Notes: a model not told the origin generated them from the letters alone. Shown: positions 52,801 through 62,599, numbered from the stretch's first letter. The stretch: DNA of 64,000 bases from Fontibacillus puldeungensis (GCF_042678945.1 NZ_JBHTLM010000019.1:1-64000), one strand, 5' to 3'. Program-made: numbers and translations.

Positions 52801-53757
52801 TTACTTCCCGATATGCAATCCATCCATAGCTGATTTTAGAATCTGACAGGAGTGGTCAAATTTGTGCTGCTCCTCGTCCGTCAAGTTCAGCTCCAAAATC
52901 TCCTCAATACCGCCCTCGCCGATAATCGCCGGCACCCCGGTGCAAACTCCGGTTTGCCCGTATTCTCCGTCCAACACAGCGGATACGGCAGTGATTTTAT
53001 GTTCATCATTTAGAATGGAGCGAACAATATACGCTAGCGCATTGCCAATCCCAAATTGCGTGTTGCCCTTACGTGTGAAAATCTCCCATCCAGCGTCTTT
53101 CGTCTTCCGCTCGATCTCATCCAAGCTGACATCCTTAAAGCGCTCCTTGTGCTGATCCAAGATGTGCAGCAGCGGTTTTCCGCCGATTGTTACGTGCGAC
53201 CAGGCCACAAACTGCGAATCTCCGTGTTCTCCAAGTGCATAGCCGTTCACACTGCGAGGATCTATGGAAAATACATCGGAAAGAAGCGTCTTCAGCCGTG
53301 CGGAGTCAATCGAGGTTCCGGTACCGATCACGCGGCTGCGCGGAAATCCAGAAATTTCGTGCACGAGGTAGGTAACGATGTCTACCGGATTCGCGGCAAC
53401 GACAAAGACACCGTTAAATCCACCGCCGACTATTCGTTCCACAAGATCTCTTGTGATTTTCTCAGCTTCTCCCAAGACATCGAGTCTCGACTGCCCTGGC
53501 TTCGGGTTAGCGCCCGCCGTAAGCACGACGACATCGACATCACGACAGTCTTCCAGTCGTCCAGCAACCACTTTCGTACGAGTCGAGGTAAAATCCATAC
53601 AGTGCGACAAATCAAGCGCCTGAGCTACGGCACGGTCATAAGTCCGGTCAATCATCATAATTTCATCGCATATCGACTGATTTATCATGGAATAAGCACA
53701 TGCCGCTCCTACCAAACCCGATCCGACAATCGTTACCTTCCGTGATTTTTTGGCCAT
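52801..53757 (-). CDS. ldh: L-lactate dehydrogenase
   Basis: It reduces pyruvate to L-lactate with NADH in fermentation. NAD-binding VTIVGSGLVGAACAYSMI, substrate arginine in the mobile-loop region KPGQSRLDVLGE, and catalytic His in GYALGEHGDSQFVAW. The sequence fits LDH rather than malate dehydrogenase. 318 residues. The ATG follows GGAGGAGGAG. A TATAAT (53808-53803) lies upstream with a TTGTCA 19 nt before it; the TTGTCAC could be part of a redox-regulator (Rex) site, but the full palindrome is not there. Confidence 0.95.
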   Translation of the reverse strand: MAKKSRKVTIVGSGLVGAACAYSMINQSICDEIMMIDRTYDRAVAQALDLSHCMDFTSTRTKVVAGRLEDCRDVDVVVLTAGANPKPGQSRLDVLGEAEKITRDLVERIVGGGFNGVFVVAANPVDIVTYLVHEISGFPRSRVIGTGTSIDSARLKTLLSDVFSIDPRSVNGYALGEHGDSQFVAWSHVTIGGKPLLHILDQHKERFKDVSLDEIERKTKDAGWEIFTRKGNTQFGIGNALAYIVRSILNDEHKITAVSAVLDGEYGQTGVCTGVPAIIGEGGIEEILELNLTDEEQHKFDHSCQILKSAMDGLHIGK

Positions 53758-53991
53758 GTCTCCTCCTCCAGTTCCCATCGCTTTTTATATCTTATACTAT
53801 AGATTATAACTGTAAACGCCCCATATGTGACAATAGTTAACATTAATTATCTTTTTTTCACGTCCAACAGCTCATCCGCCCTTTGAAATGCATTTTCATG
53901 TTAAAAAACCTGCCAAAAATCTCCCGACAGCTTTATCGATGACCATTATCATTCTGAAATCTAAACCATCTCGAAAGTCCAATCTATCATT

Positions 53992-54888
53992 TTACCCATA
54001 TGGCTTGAACGAACGAATCATCTCCAAAAAATTCCTGGCCCCCATCGGCAATGGATCTTCTGCTCTTGTCCATACAGCAATCGTGTTGAACAGCTCAACC
54101 TCATCCACATATACCCGACAAAGTCGCCCTCGCTGGACCTCATCGCGCACGATCAACGATGATACGAAGTTGGCTCCATATCCGGCAATGACCGCCTGAA
54201 TCGCTTCATGCAGCCCGTTAAACTGCAGCGCGATACGCGGAGCCGGGAGATTGTGGGTACGGCATAGCGACAGCAACCGTTCACGCGTCGAACTGCCGAC
54301 CTCACGCATCACAAAGGGCTCCTGCATCATGGTTACCAGTGAGATATGCTGATTGGCATAAGGATGCCCAGGCGCAACCACAAACCACAACTCATCCCGA
54401 AAAAGCTCCTCCATCTGCACGCCTTCCGGCATACGCTCCGGAACGCCTCCATAAATAGCTGCATCCACCTCCATCTCGGTCAGCAAACGCAGCGCTTCCT
54501 TCGAATTAGTCGTGTGAATCACAAGTTCTACTTCCTCATACTGTTTCTTGAAGCGGGACAGCCAGTTCGGCAGCAAAATATGTGCAGGCAAATAAGTCGC
54601 TGCCAGCGAAATCTGTCCAATCTCACCTTCCTGAACCCGCCCGCAAAACCGCTCAATCTGCTGCTCAAGCCCAAACAAACGATGGGCCATTCTGGCGATC
54701 TCCTCTCCCGCATCGGTTAGCGTAATTCCCCGGCCAAGCGGCCGCAGCAAGCGAATACCCAATTCCTTCTCAAGCTTCTTCACCTGCACCGTGATCGCCG
54801 GCTGACTGATGCGAAGCTGCTCCGACGCCTGAGTGACACTGCGCGTCCGGGCAATCGTGTAGAACAGACGAAGCGCGTGTAGATTCAT
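53992..54888 (-). CDS. LysR family transcriptional regulator
   Basis: A DNA-binding regulator of 298 residues. The N-terminal winged helix-turn-helix (about 1-60, LRLFYTIARTRSVTQASEQLRISQPAITVQVKKLEKELG) and the C-terminal effector domain (about 90-290) are typical. The ATG follows AGGGAGG; an in-frame extension of 37 residues is unlikely. It is divergent from an O-methyltransferase, with 130 nt between the start codons, so it probably controls that gene and itself. The effector is unknown; the overall sequence resembles the CysL/YwfK-like branch. Confidence 0.92.
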   Translation of the reverse strand: MNLHALRLFYTIARTRSVTQASEQLRISQPAITVQVKKLEKELGIRLLRPLGRGITLTDAGEEIARMAHRLFGLEQQIERFCGRVQEGEIGQISLAATYLPAHILLPNWLSRFKKQYEEVELVIHTTNSKEALRLLTEMEVDAAIYGGVPERMPEGVQMEELFRDELWFVVAPGHPYANQHISLVTMMQEPFVMREVGSSTRERLLSLCRTHNLPAPRIALQFNGLHEAIQAVIAGYGANFVSSLIVRDEVQRGRLCRVYVDEVELFNTIAVWTRAEDPLPMGARNFLEMIRSFKPYG

Positions 54889-55018
54889 CCTATATTCCTC
54901 CCTCGCATTCATCGACTCATATACTAAAATTATGGATACTATAAAACAATATATTATATTTATTAAAAAAATAAAGTTATGCTGATTGTGAACAAACATT
55001 CAGAAGGAGTGAAGAGCA
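54889..55018. promoter_or_regulatory. divergent LysR/O-methyltransferase promoter region
   Basis: This AT-rich interval holds both starts. It contains imperfect AT-rich dyads such as TTTATTAAAAAAATAAAG. LysR-type sites (T-N11-A) are too loose to assign. An AGAAGGAGTGAAG ribosome-binding site serves the plus-strand gene. Confidence 0.5.
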
Positions 55019-55702
55019 ATGAACGAAACAAACCCGGTTCAACTCAGATGGAATGAAGTCGATCGCTACCTGGAACAGCAGCTCATCGGCCCGGACTCGC
55101 TCATGGAGAATGTCTTAAAGAACAATCACGCTGCCGGTCTGCCGCCGTTCGATGTCACGCCAACACAAGGAAAATTCCTCCATCTCCTCGTGCAGCTATG
55201 CGGAGCAAAGCATGTGCTGGAGATCGGAACATTAGGCGGATACAGCACGATCTGGATGGCGCGAGCTCTGCCTGAGGATGGGCATATTGTCACACTGGAA
55301 GTAAGTCCTCATCATGCCGAAACAGCCGCTCGCAATTTCAAACTGGCTGGCTTAGAGGAGCGGATCACCATCCGTACAGGCGATGCGCTGGAGCAGCTTG
55401 CACACATGAATCAAGAGCTGTACGCTCCCTTTGATCTCATTTTCATCGATGCCGACAAACCGAACAATCCTCATTATCTAAATTGGGCGCTGCACTTCTC
55501 CCGTCCGGGTACTGTGATCGTCGGTGACAATGTCGTGCGGGAGGGCGAGATTATCGATCATCTTAGCAGTGATCCCCGAATCCAGGGCGTGCGTTCATTT
55601 TATGATCAGCTGCGGAACGAGCCGCGTGTAAGTGCCACGGCCCTCCAGACGGTAGGAAGCAAGGGCTATGACGGGTTCATGATCGGAATCGTTAACGGAT
55701 GA
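55019..55702 (+). CDS. class I SAM-dependent O-methyltransferase
   Basis: A protein of 227 residues in the CCoAMT/COMT-like methyltransferase family. The SAM motif is VLEIGTLGGYSTIWMARALP, followed by VTLEVSPHHAETAARNF and the metal-binding region LIFIDADKPNNPHYLNWAL and GDNVVREG. Such enzymes methylate catechol-like hydroxyls with a divalent cation; the natural substrate is unknown. AGAAGGAG lies 10 nt before ATG. It is monocistronic and divergent from the LysR gene. Confidence 0.92.
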   Translation: MNETNPVQLRWNEVDRYLEQQLIGPDSLMENVLKNNHAAGLPPFDVTPTQGKFLHLLVQLCGAKHVLEIGTLGGYSTIWMARALPEDGHIVTLEVSPHHAETAARNFKLAGLEERITIRTGDALEQLAHMNQELYAPFDLIFIDADKPNNPHYLNWALHFSRPGTVIVGDNVVREGEIIDHLSSDPRIQGVRSFYDQLRNEPRVSATALQTVGSKGYDGFMIGIVNG

Positions 55703-55720
55703 GCTGGCGCTCCGTAAAGC

Positions 55721-55760
55721 GCAAAAAAGCAGCACCGATCCACTCGGTACTGCTTGCTTA
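55721..55760 (-). terminator. terminator between the O-methyltransferase and the ABC operon
   Basis: GCAGCACCGA-TCCAC-TCGGTACTGC with AAAAAA on the left flank. On the minus strand it has a TTTTTT tail and ends the transporter operon. It may also stop transcription from the plus-strand methyltransferase. Confidence 0.8.
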
Positions 55761-55822
55761 TAACCTTGCTGCTTCCTCGTTTTAAGCCGGAGGCCGGTAG
55801 AATGACCGCACCTAGTTCGCTC

Positions 55823-56722
55823 TTAGCGATTTTTCATCTTGGGATCGAACGCATCGCGCAGGCCATCGCCCATCAGATTGAAGCCGAGCGAGGTGAGCAG
55901 GATGCACAAGCCAGGAAACAGCACCGTCCATGGCGCCGTAGCGATGAATTGGCGTGAATCGGACAACATTTTCCCCCACTCCGGTGCCGGAGGTTGAGCA
56001 CCAAGCCCTAGAAAACCGAGAGAAGCCGCTTCAATAATAGCGGTCGCAATGCCCAATGTCCCCTGCACAATGATCGGCGTTAAGCTGTTCGGCAAAATAT
56101 GCCGCAGTAAAATCCCGCTATTTTTCATGCCAATCGCCCTTGCGGCCGTGATGTACTCCTCATTTTTAAGACTTAGCACTTTCGCTCGTACCAGACGGCC
56201 ATAGGTTGGAATGTTCACAATTGCTATCGCATATAGCGCGTTTTGCAGCGATGGGCCGAGAATGGCAACTATCGCAATCGCCAGCAGGATGCTGGGAAAT
56301 GCCAGCAATATGTCGAACAGCCGTGAGATCAGCATATCGATCCATTTGCCGTAGAAGCCGGCCAAGATCCCCAGAGCCGTACCCAAAACAATGGAACCAA
56401 GCACCGAAAACGTTCCGACCCAAAGTGAGATCCGGGCCCCGTACAGCACCCGGGAGAACAGATCGCGTCCTAAATCGTCCGTTCCAAACCAATGCTCCGA
56501 GGATGGAGGCTTTAACCGGTCGGCCAATTGTTGATCTTTATAATCATAGGGCGCCAGAACAGGTGCCAGTAAAGCGATCAGGATGAAAAACAAGATCATG
56601 ATCAGCCCGGCCATGGCGATTTTATTTTTACGAAAGGCTCTCCACGCATCTCGCCAAGGTCCGGAAACCTTCTCTGTAATTGCGACAGGTGTTTCATTCA
56701 TATTTGCTGTGATTTGAACCAT
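55823..56722 (-). CDS. peptide/nickel-type ABC transporter permease (DppC/OppC family)
   Basis: An inner-membrane permease (299 residues) with an N-terminal cytoplasmic part (AFRKNKIAMAGLIMI) and about six membrane spans. The EAA-loop region is EEYITAARAIGMKNSGILLRHILPNSLTPI, which contacts the ATPases. It pairs with the upstream DppB-type permease (11 nt gap). The start is the ATG after AAGGAGGG. The transported substrate is probably an oligopeptide or dipeptide; nickel and glutathione systems have similar permeases. Confidence 0.93.
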   Translation of the reverse strand: MVQITANMNETPVAITEKVSGPWRDAWRAFRKNKIAMAGLIMILFFILIALLAPVLAPYDYKDQQLADRLKPPSSEHWFGTDDLGRDLFSRVLYGARISLWVGTFSVLGSIVLGTALGILAGFYGKWIDMLISRLFDILLAFPSILLAIAIVAILGPSLQNALYAIAIVNIPTYGRLVRAKVLSLKNEEYITAARAIGMKNSGILLRHILPNSLTPIIVQGTLGIATAIIEAASLGFLGLGAQPPAPEWGKMLSDSRQFIATAPWTVLFPGLCILLTSLGFNLMGDGLRDAFDPKMKNR

Positions 56723-56733
56723 GGCTTCCCTCC

Positions 56734-57738
56734 TTACCGATAGCGAATGCGTGGATCAATCGCCGCGTACAGCAAATCCACAATCAGATTTATCGTGACA
56801 AAAATAAAGGCAATAATGAGAATACCCGACTGAATGACAGGGTAATCTCGTGAACTAATTGCTTCATAAATGTATCGCCCCACACCCGGCCAGGCAAAAA
56901 TCGTTTCCGTCAGAACCGCCCCTCCGAGCAATGCTCCCGTTTGAAGGCCGATGACCGTAAGCACGGGAATGAACGCATTTTTGAGCGCGTGTTTATACAC
57001 GACAAAAAATTGTGATAAGCCTTTGGCCTTAGCTGTACGGACAAAATCCGAACCCATAACCTCCAGCATGCTCGACCTTGTCATTCGGGCAATAACCGCC
57101 ATTGGAATCGTACCAAGCGCAATGCTGGGGAGAATCAAATGTTTGCAGACGGTCCAAAGTTGGTCCCAGCGTCCGGCGAGCATGCTGTCCAGCAAATAAA
57201 GGTTCGTAACAGCTTCCACCGGATCACGCTGATTCATTCGACCAATCGAAGGCAGTAAGTGCAGCTTCAACGAGAAAATCAATTGTTCCATTAAGCCCAG
57301 CCAAAAAATCGGCATGGACACCCCAATGAGCGCCACCAGCATGCAAACGTAATCGAACCAGGAATTTTGCTTCCAGGCACTGATAATGCCGGCATTGACT
57401 CCAAAAAACACTGCAAACAGCATAGCTGCAAAGGTCAGTTCGGCAGTAGCCGCTAAATAAGGGGTTATCTCTTGGACAATGGGCAACTTTGTACGAATCG
57501 ACTGCCCCAGATCGCCTTTTAGCAAATCCCCCACATACGTGAAATATTGCTGATACCAAGGATTATTCAAACCGAGCTGCTCTCTAAGCGCCTCCTTGGA
57601 TTGCTCCGTTGCTTTTTGCCCCAATATGGTCTCTGCCGGATCACCGGGGATCGCGTGGATAATGGAGAACACGATGATCGTCATTCCGATTAGAACGGGA
57701 ACCATGATAATTAATCGCTTCAAAACATAGGCTTTCAT
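56734..57738 (-). CDS. peptide/nickel-type ABC transporter permease (DppB/OppB family)
   Basis: A permease of 334 residues with an N-terminal membrane anchor (LIIMVPVLIGMTIIVFSIIHAIPGDP), about six spans, and the EAA loop DFVRTAKAKGLSQFFVVYKHALKNAFIPVLTVIG. The family hallmark GGAVLTETIFAWPGVGRY is present. It is between the substrate-binding protein gene and the second permease. Confidence 0.94.
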   Translation of the reverse strand: MKAYVLKRLIIMVPVLIGMTIIVFSIIHAIPGDPAETILGQKATEQSKEALREQLGLNNPWYQQYFTYVGDLLKGDLGQSIRTKLPIVQEITPYLAATAELTFAAMLFAVFFGVNAGIISAWKQNSWFDYVCMLVALIGVSMPIFWLGLMEQLIFSLKLHLLPSIGRMNQRDPVEAVTNLYLLDSMLAGRWDQLWTVCKHLILPSIALGTIPMAVIARMTRSSMLEVMGSDFVRTAKAKGLSQFFVVYKHALKNAFIPVLTVIGLQTGALLGGAVLTETIFAWPGVGRYIYEAISSRDYPVIQSGILIIAFIFVTINLIVDLLYAAIDPRIRYR

Positions 57739-57778
57739 ATTGCTGGTTCACCTACCTGGGCGCATGAGGATAAGGCCG

Positions 57779-59437
57779 CTATTCAAAATATATGTTGCTG
57801 TAATACTCCGTACCCGTGGGGGCCGGAACATATCCCTTCAGGTTCGCTTTGGCTGCAAGAAGCGGCGTTGTGTGCACGAGCGGAATCCAAGGTGCGTCAG
57901 CCTTGATAATTTCTTGAGCTTGTTTATAAAGCTCGGCTCGCTTGGCTTGATCCGTTTCTTTTTGCGCAGCGATCAACAATTCGTGAAGCTTATCATTCGC
58001 GTAATAACTGTAGTTATTGGATGGAATGGCGTCTTTGTCCAACAACGTATACAGGAAGTTGTCAGGGTCGCCGTTATCCCCCGTCCATCCCAGCATGAAA
58101 ATGTCGTCTTTCTCACCAGCCTGCGCATCATCCAGATACGTTGCCCATTCCGGGGATTCAATTTTCACCTTAACTCCTATCTTTTCAAAATCGGCCTGGA
58201 TGACCTCAGCTACTTTCTTGCCATCCGGCATGTATGGCCGGGATACAGGCATCGCATAAAACGTCAGCTCGTTCGGAAGTCCGTTTGGATAACCTGCTTC
58301 GGCAAGCAGTTGCTTTGCTTTTTCCAAGTCATATTCGTAATCCTTCACAGTGTCGTTATACCCCCATAAGGAGGATGGCAACGGGTTTACAGCCGGTTCT
58401 GCCTGACCCGCGAAGAAAGCATCAATAATAGCCTGTTTGTTCACAGCATGATTCAGCGCTTGTCTTACTTTGACATTGTCCAGCGGCTTTTTCTTCAGGT
58501 TGAAGCCAACGTAGCCAACGTTATTGGCCGGACGTTCGATTTTTTGCAAATTCGAGTTGCTCTCAAGCGTAGCTAAATCATCCGGGCTCAAATCCTCCAT
58601 CAGATCGATTTCTCCGTTTTGCAGCGCATTAAAGCGCGCGGAGTTGTCGGGGATAGAGCGAACAATTACTTTGTTCAGCTTTGGAAGCCCCTCCTTCCAA
58701 TAGGTCGCATTTTTCTCCAACGTAATGGAATCGTTGCGCTTCCATTCTTTGAAAACGAACGGCCCTGTTCCGACCGGCTCGTTCTTGAAGTTTTCCTTTT
58801 TCTCCTTAATGGCTGTCGGACTAGCAATTCCGAAGGACGTCATAGCCAGGTTTTGCAGGAATGGGGCCTGCGGCTGATTCAACGTAAATTCCACAGTGTA
58901 TGGATCAACCGCCTTAACTTCCTTGATGACCCGTTTGCCGTCCGGACCGAACATGGAATCGAAATAGTCAAAGGAGTCCCCTTCAAACTTATATTCACTT
59001 TTTGGATCGGACCAACGGGTGAAGTTAAACACAACCGCATCAGCATTAAAATCGGTACCGTCATGAAACTTCACGCCTTGACGAAGCTTAAACGTATATT
59101 TCAAGCCATTATCTGAAACCTGCCAGCTCTCGGCGAGCGAGCCTTGGACTTCCGTTGTACCTTCCTTGTACTCCAGCAATGAATCAAATACCTGGTGGGC
59201 AATCTTGAGCGATTCACCATCTGTGACAATCGCACCATCCAGTGAAGCGGAATCTCCACCACGTCCCACGATTAATGTATCCTGTGTGGATTGCTTAGGG
59301 GAGCTTGTTTCCGCCTTTCCTTCCGTACCCTTGTCTTCCGCCCCCTTACTGCCGCTATTGCTACCGCCGCACCCGCTTAGAGCAACCGCCATGCTAAGCG
59401 TCAAAGCTAAAATGACACCACTCCACCTTTTTTTCAT
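57779..59437 (-). CDS. ABC transporter solute-binding lipoprotein (SBP family 5)
   Basis: An extracellular receptor of 552 residues tethered to the membrane by lipid. The signal peptide ends in the lipobox LSGC (Cys about residue 23), followed by a Gly/Ser/Lys linker. The body has the family-5 motif region LAESWQVSDNGLKYTFKLRQGVKFHDGTDFNADAVVFN and the later FNLKKKPLDNVKVRQALNHAVNK (each given in part). Family members bind di- or oligopeptides, nickel or glutathione. No gene here settles the ligand. Confidence 0.93.
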   Translation of the reverse strand: MKKRWSGVILALTLSMAVALSGCGGSNSGSKGAEDKGTEGKAETSSPKQSTQDTLIVGRGGDSASLDGAIVTDGESLKIAHQVFDSLLEYKEGTTEVQGSLAESWQVSDNGLKYTFKLRQGVKFHDGTDFNADAVVFNFTRWSDPKSEYKFEGDSFDYFDSMFGPDGKRVIKEVKAVDPYTVEFTLNQPQAPFLQNLAMTSFGIASPTAIKEKKENFKNEPVGTGPFVFKEWKRNDSITLEKNATYWKEGLPKLNKVIVRSIPDNSARFNALQNGEIDLMEDLSPDDLATLESNSNLQKIERPANNVGYVGFNLKKKPLDNVKVRQALNHAVNKQAIIDAFFAGQAEPAVNPLPSSLWGYNDTVKDYEYDLEKAKQLLAEAGYPNGLPNELTFYAMPVSRPYMPDGKKVAEVIQADFEKIGVKVKIESPEWATYLDDAQAGEKDDIFMLGWTGDNGDPDNFLYTLLDKDAIPSNNYSYYANDKLHELLIAAQKETDQAKRAELYKQAQEIIKADAPWIPLVHTTPLLAAKANLKGYVPAPTGTEYYSNIYFE

Positions 59438-59518
59438 CCTATAGCTCCCTTCTTTCTTTTTTAACTAGTCTTGTTTATTTAAAGCCGGACCCTAAAGCCC
59501 GACTATAAACCAAAGCTC

Positions 59519-60517
59519 TTATACCGCATTTCCGGCAGGCGGCTCTTTAGAGTACAGAAGGCATGCGGTTTGATGACCATCCTCCGTTTCCACAAGCTCA
59601 GGACGGTTAGTTCGACAGATGTCCATGACCTTCGGACAGCGTGTATGAAATGCGCAGCCAATCGGGGCATTCGCAGGACTGGGGACCTCCCCCTGTAAAA
59701 TAATCCGCTCTGCTTTTATATCCGGGTCTGGTTGCGGTACTGCAGATAGAAGCGCTTGGGTATAAGGGTGCTGCGGCGAGGAGAACAGCTTGTTTTTTTC
59801 AGCGATCTCGACAATCCTCCCGAGATACATCACGGCCACTCTGTCGCAAATATGCTTAACTACACTAAGATCATGAGCGATAAAAATATATGTAAGGCCG
59901 AATTCCTCCTGAAGATCCTGCAGCAAATTGACAACCTGTGACTGAATCGAAACATCCAGTGCCGAAACGGGCTCATCGGCGATGATTAGCTTCGGCTTCA
60001 GAGATAAGGCCCTGGCAATACCGATCCGCTGCCGCTGCCCGCCGGAAAATTGGTGGGGATATCGATGAAGATGGCTTTGCGACAAGCCGACAACATCAAT
60101 CAACTGACGAATCATTTGTTGCCGATCCTTCCTGCTCCCCACCCCATGCACAATAAGCGGCTCCTCCAAAATGCGTTGGACGGTATGGCGAGGATCGAGC
60201 GAGGAGAACGGGTCCTGAAATACAATCTGCATATCTTTCCGCTTTCGGCGCAGCTCCTCTGGCGACAATGACATAATATCCTGTCCGTCGAAAACAACTC
60301 GTCCTTCTGTCGGTTCGATTAATCTAAGCAGCGAGCGCCCCGTAGTAGACTTGCCACAGCCGCTTTCTCCAACCAAACCAAATGTCTCACCCTTCCGTAC
60401 TGAAAACGAAACATCGTCTACCGCCTTCACAAATTGCTTGGAAGACCCGCCTAGCCACACTTTTTCGATCGGGTAATATTTCTTCAAATGCTCTACTTCC
60501 AACAAGGGTTCACTCAT
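59519..60517 (-). CDS. ABC transporter ATP-binding protein (DppF/OppF family)
   Basis: A nucleotide-binding subunit of 332 residues with Walker A GLVGESGCGKSTTGRS, signature FSGGQRQRIGIARALS, and Walker B LIIADEPVSALDVSIQ. The C-terminal segment with C-x5-C-like cysteines (GCAFHTRCPKVMDIC) is typical of the oligopeptide subfamily and may hold a 4Fe-4S cluster. It overlaps the end of the DppD-type gene (ATGA) with GGAGGAAG upstream of its ATG. Confidence 0.94.
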   Translation of the reverse strand: MSEPLLEVEHLKKYYPIEKVWLGGSSKQFVKAVDDVSFSVRKGETFGLVGESGCGKSTTGRSLLRLIEPTEGRVVFDGQDIMSLSPEELRRKRKDMQIVFQDPFSSLDPRHTVQRILEEPLIVHGVGSRKDRQQMIRQLIDVVGLSQSHLHRYPHQFSGGQRQRIGIARALSLKPKLIIADEPVSALDVSIQSQVVNLLQDLQEEFGLTYIFIAHDLSVVKHICDRVAVMYLGRIVEIAEKNKLFSSPQHPYTQALLSAVPQPDPDIKAERIILQGEVPSPANAPIGCAFHTRCPKVMDICRTNRPELVETEDGHQTACLLYSKEPPAGNAV

Positions 60518-61506
60518 TGGGCCACTTCCTCCTGCGGAGTTTGATACAGCCAACAGCGGCAGCTGTGAGCAGCTTCATGCTCTTCAAGCCGCGGAATCTG
60601 TTCCAGACATAACGGCATCATATGTGGACAGCGCTCGGCGAAGCGGCAGCCCTTCATCTGTGTACTCAAAATAGGCACGTTGCCAGGGATCGAGAACAAT
60701 CGCTTTCGCTGCTCATTCATTTGCGGTACAGACTGGATCAACCCTTGGGTATACGGGTGCAGCGGATTTTTGAAAATATCACGAACACGGCCTTCCTCAA
60801 CAACCCTGCCTGCATACATAACCGCTACTCTGTGGCACATCTCCGCGACAACTCCAAGATCATGCGTGATCAGCATGACGGCTGTCCCGTTCTCTTCGTT
60901 CAAGCGGCGGATCAAATCAAGAATCTGTGCCTGAATCGTTACGTCAAGCGCCGTTGTCGGTTCATCCGCAATGAGCAGCTCCGGGCTGCACGATATGGCC
61001 ATCGCAATCATCACCCGCTGGCGCATTCCGCCAGACAACTGATGGGGATACTCATCGATAACCGCTTCGGGCCTAGGAATACCTACCTTGATCAGCATTT
61101 CTACGGTATGCTCGCGCGCTTCTTTCCTACTGAGTCCCCGGTGCACCCGAACTGTTTCCCCGATTTGCTGTCCAACCGTAAAAAGAGGGTTAAGCGAGGT
61201 CATCGGCTCCTGAAAAATCATAGAGATCGAATTGCCGCGAATATAGCGCATTTCACGTTCCTTCAGAGGGACAATATCGTTTCCTTTGAAAAAAATTCTC
61301 CCGCCTACGATTTTCCCTGGAGGCTGCGGAATAAGCTTTAAGATCGATAACGAAGTTACGCTCTTGCCGCATCCCGATTCCCCGACCACACCAAGCACTT
61401 CCCCTGGCTTTACATACAAATTCACTCCATCTACCGCAGGAATCTCCCCACGATCCGTAAAAAAATGAGTATGCAAATCCTCGATTTGCAAAATGGGTTG
61501 AACCAT
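60514..61506 (-). CDS. ABC transporter ATP-binding protein (DppD/OppD family)
   Basis: The paired ATPase subunit of 330 residues: Walker A GVVGESGCGKSVTSLS, signature LSGGMRQRVMIAMAIS, Walker B LLIADEPTTALDVTIQ. The C-terminal cysteine motif is CRFAERCPHMMPLC. It is first in the operon D-F-binding protein-B-C; many Bacillus operons have a different order. The ATG is 8 nt after GAGAGG. Confidence 0.94.
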   Translation of the reverse strand: MVQPILQIEDLHTHFFTDRGEIPAVDGVNLYVKPGEVLGVVGESGCGKSVTSLSILKLIPQPPGKIVGGRIFFKGNDIVPLKEREMRYIRGNSISMIFQEPMTSLNPLFTVGQQIGETVRVHRGLSRKEAREHTVEMLIKVGIPRPEAVIDEYPHQLSGGMRQRVMIAMAISCSPELLIADEPTTALDVTIQAQILDLIRRLNEENGTAVMLITHDLGVVAEMCHRVAVMYAGRVVEEGRVRDIFKNPLHPYTQGLIQSVPQMNEQRKRLFSIPGNVPILSTQMKGCRFAERCPHMMPLCLEQIPRLEEHEAAHSCRCWLYQTPQEEVAQ

Positions 61507-62014
61507 AAGCACAGCCTCTCTTCATCAAAAAGTGGGATATAAACGCAGTATTATATAAACGGTTAGCTGAAGCTGGAAGGTAGAAAGGTATGGGTAAGTT
61601 CACTTAAAACTTTTACTAGGCGAGGGTAACTGTTATTAATGTAAAGCGATAAAGTGCGAGTGTAGCAAACATATAGCTTTTGTTAGGACGATTCATTCTC
61701 AACAAAAAACGACAAATTCATAAATACGGTTAAATTATATGTCACATTTTCTGACGCTATATTTTATAATATATTTCATTTGATTAGTAACTTTACAGTA
61801 TATGGGTTTATTTTACAATACAAAATTTTATTATGTTATGTTTATGATAGATTTACTAGTTTTATGATATGAAATTAGGATACCTTGCATAAATAAGGTA
61901 CAATTAAGCTAACACGTAACGCTAAACAAAACTTAGCCCACGCTTTCGAAGTGAGTTTTGTCCGAAGCAGTTCGAAGGTGTAACGCTAAACAAAACTTTG
62001 AGGTGAACAAAAAA
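61507..62014. other. AT-rich divergent intergenic region
   Basis: About 500 bases between the ABC operon (minus) and the redoxin gene (plus), with no gene. The middle (61680-61900) is extremely AT-rich and should hold both promoters. A dyad TACCTT-GCATAAAT-AAGGTA sits near 61881-61900 beside a TACAAT-type -10. The 19-base direct repeat GTAACGCTAAACAAAACTT occurs at 61916-61934 and 61980-61998, the second just before the redoxin ribosome-binding site. Confidence 0.65.
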
Positions 62015-62596
62015 ATGAATTTTACTTTGTCTATTGGAGCGCAGGCTCCGGATTTTCAACTCCCCGCCACAGACGGAAAAACGTATTCGCTGGATAGCTT
62101 TAGTGCCTCGCCGTACCTTGTCATTTTCTTTACCTGCAACCATTGCCCGTATGTCATCGGTTCGGATGAAGTAACCCGGCAAACGGTCGAGAAATTCAAG
62201 GATAAAGGCGTGGCCTTTGTTGGCATCAACTCCAACAGTGAAAATACTTACGCCGAGGACTCTTTTGAAAATATGGTGAAGCGAATGGAAGAGCATCATT
62301 TCCCCTGGGTTTATCTTCGTGACGAGACCCAAGAAACGGCCAAAGCATACGGAGCACTGCGGACACCGCATTTCTACGTGTTTGACCACGAACGCAAGCT
62401 GGTGTACACGGGACGCGGGGTAGATAGCCCAAGGGATGTCGAGAAAATAACTGTTAACGATCTTGATCGCACGCTTGGCGAACTGACCTCCGAGCAGCCA
62501 ATTTCGGTCCCTTTGACCAATCCAATTGGGTGCAATGTAAAATGGGAAGGCAAGGATGCCCACTGGATGCCAGGGGACGCCTGTGATTTGGTGTAG
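62015..62596 (+). CDS. thioredoxin-like (AhpC/TSA/redoxin) protein
   Basis: A cytoplasmic thiol-redox protein of 193 residues with the thioredoxin fold. It has the redoxin start LSIGAQAPDFQLPATDG and Cys41 and Cys44 in FFTCNHCPYV, a CxxC site. It fits the thioredoxin-family proteins annotated as TlpA-like or AhpC/TSA-like, and has no signal peptide. The ATG follows TTGAGGTGA; an upstream in-frame ATG is within the direct repeat and lacks a ribosome-binding site. A decayed glutathione peroxidase follows immediately, suggesting a former oxidative-stress pair. Confidence 0.88.
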   Translation: MNFTLSIGAQAPDFQLPATDGKTYSLDSFSASPYLVIFFTCNHCPYVIGSDEVTRQTVEKFKDKGVAFVGINSNSENTYAEDSFENMVKRMEEHHFPWVYLRDETQETAKAYGALRTPHFYVFDHERKLVYTGRGVDSPRDVEKITVNDLDRTLGELTSEQPISVPLTNPIGCNVKWEGKDAHWMPGDACDLV

Positions 62597-62599
62597 CCT

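Noticed and set aside
53758..53880. Possible Rex operator before ldh
   Set aside because: TTGTCAC is present, but the second half-site (GTGACAA or TTCACAA type) is not at the required distance.
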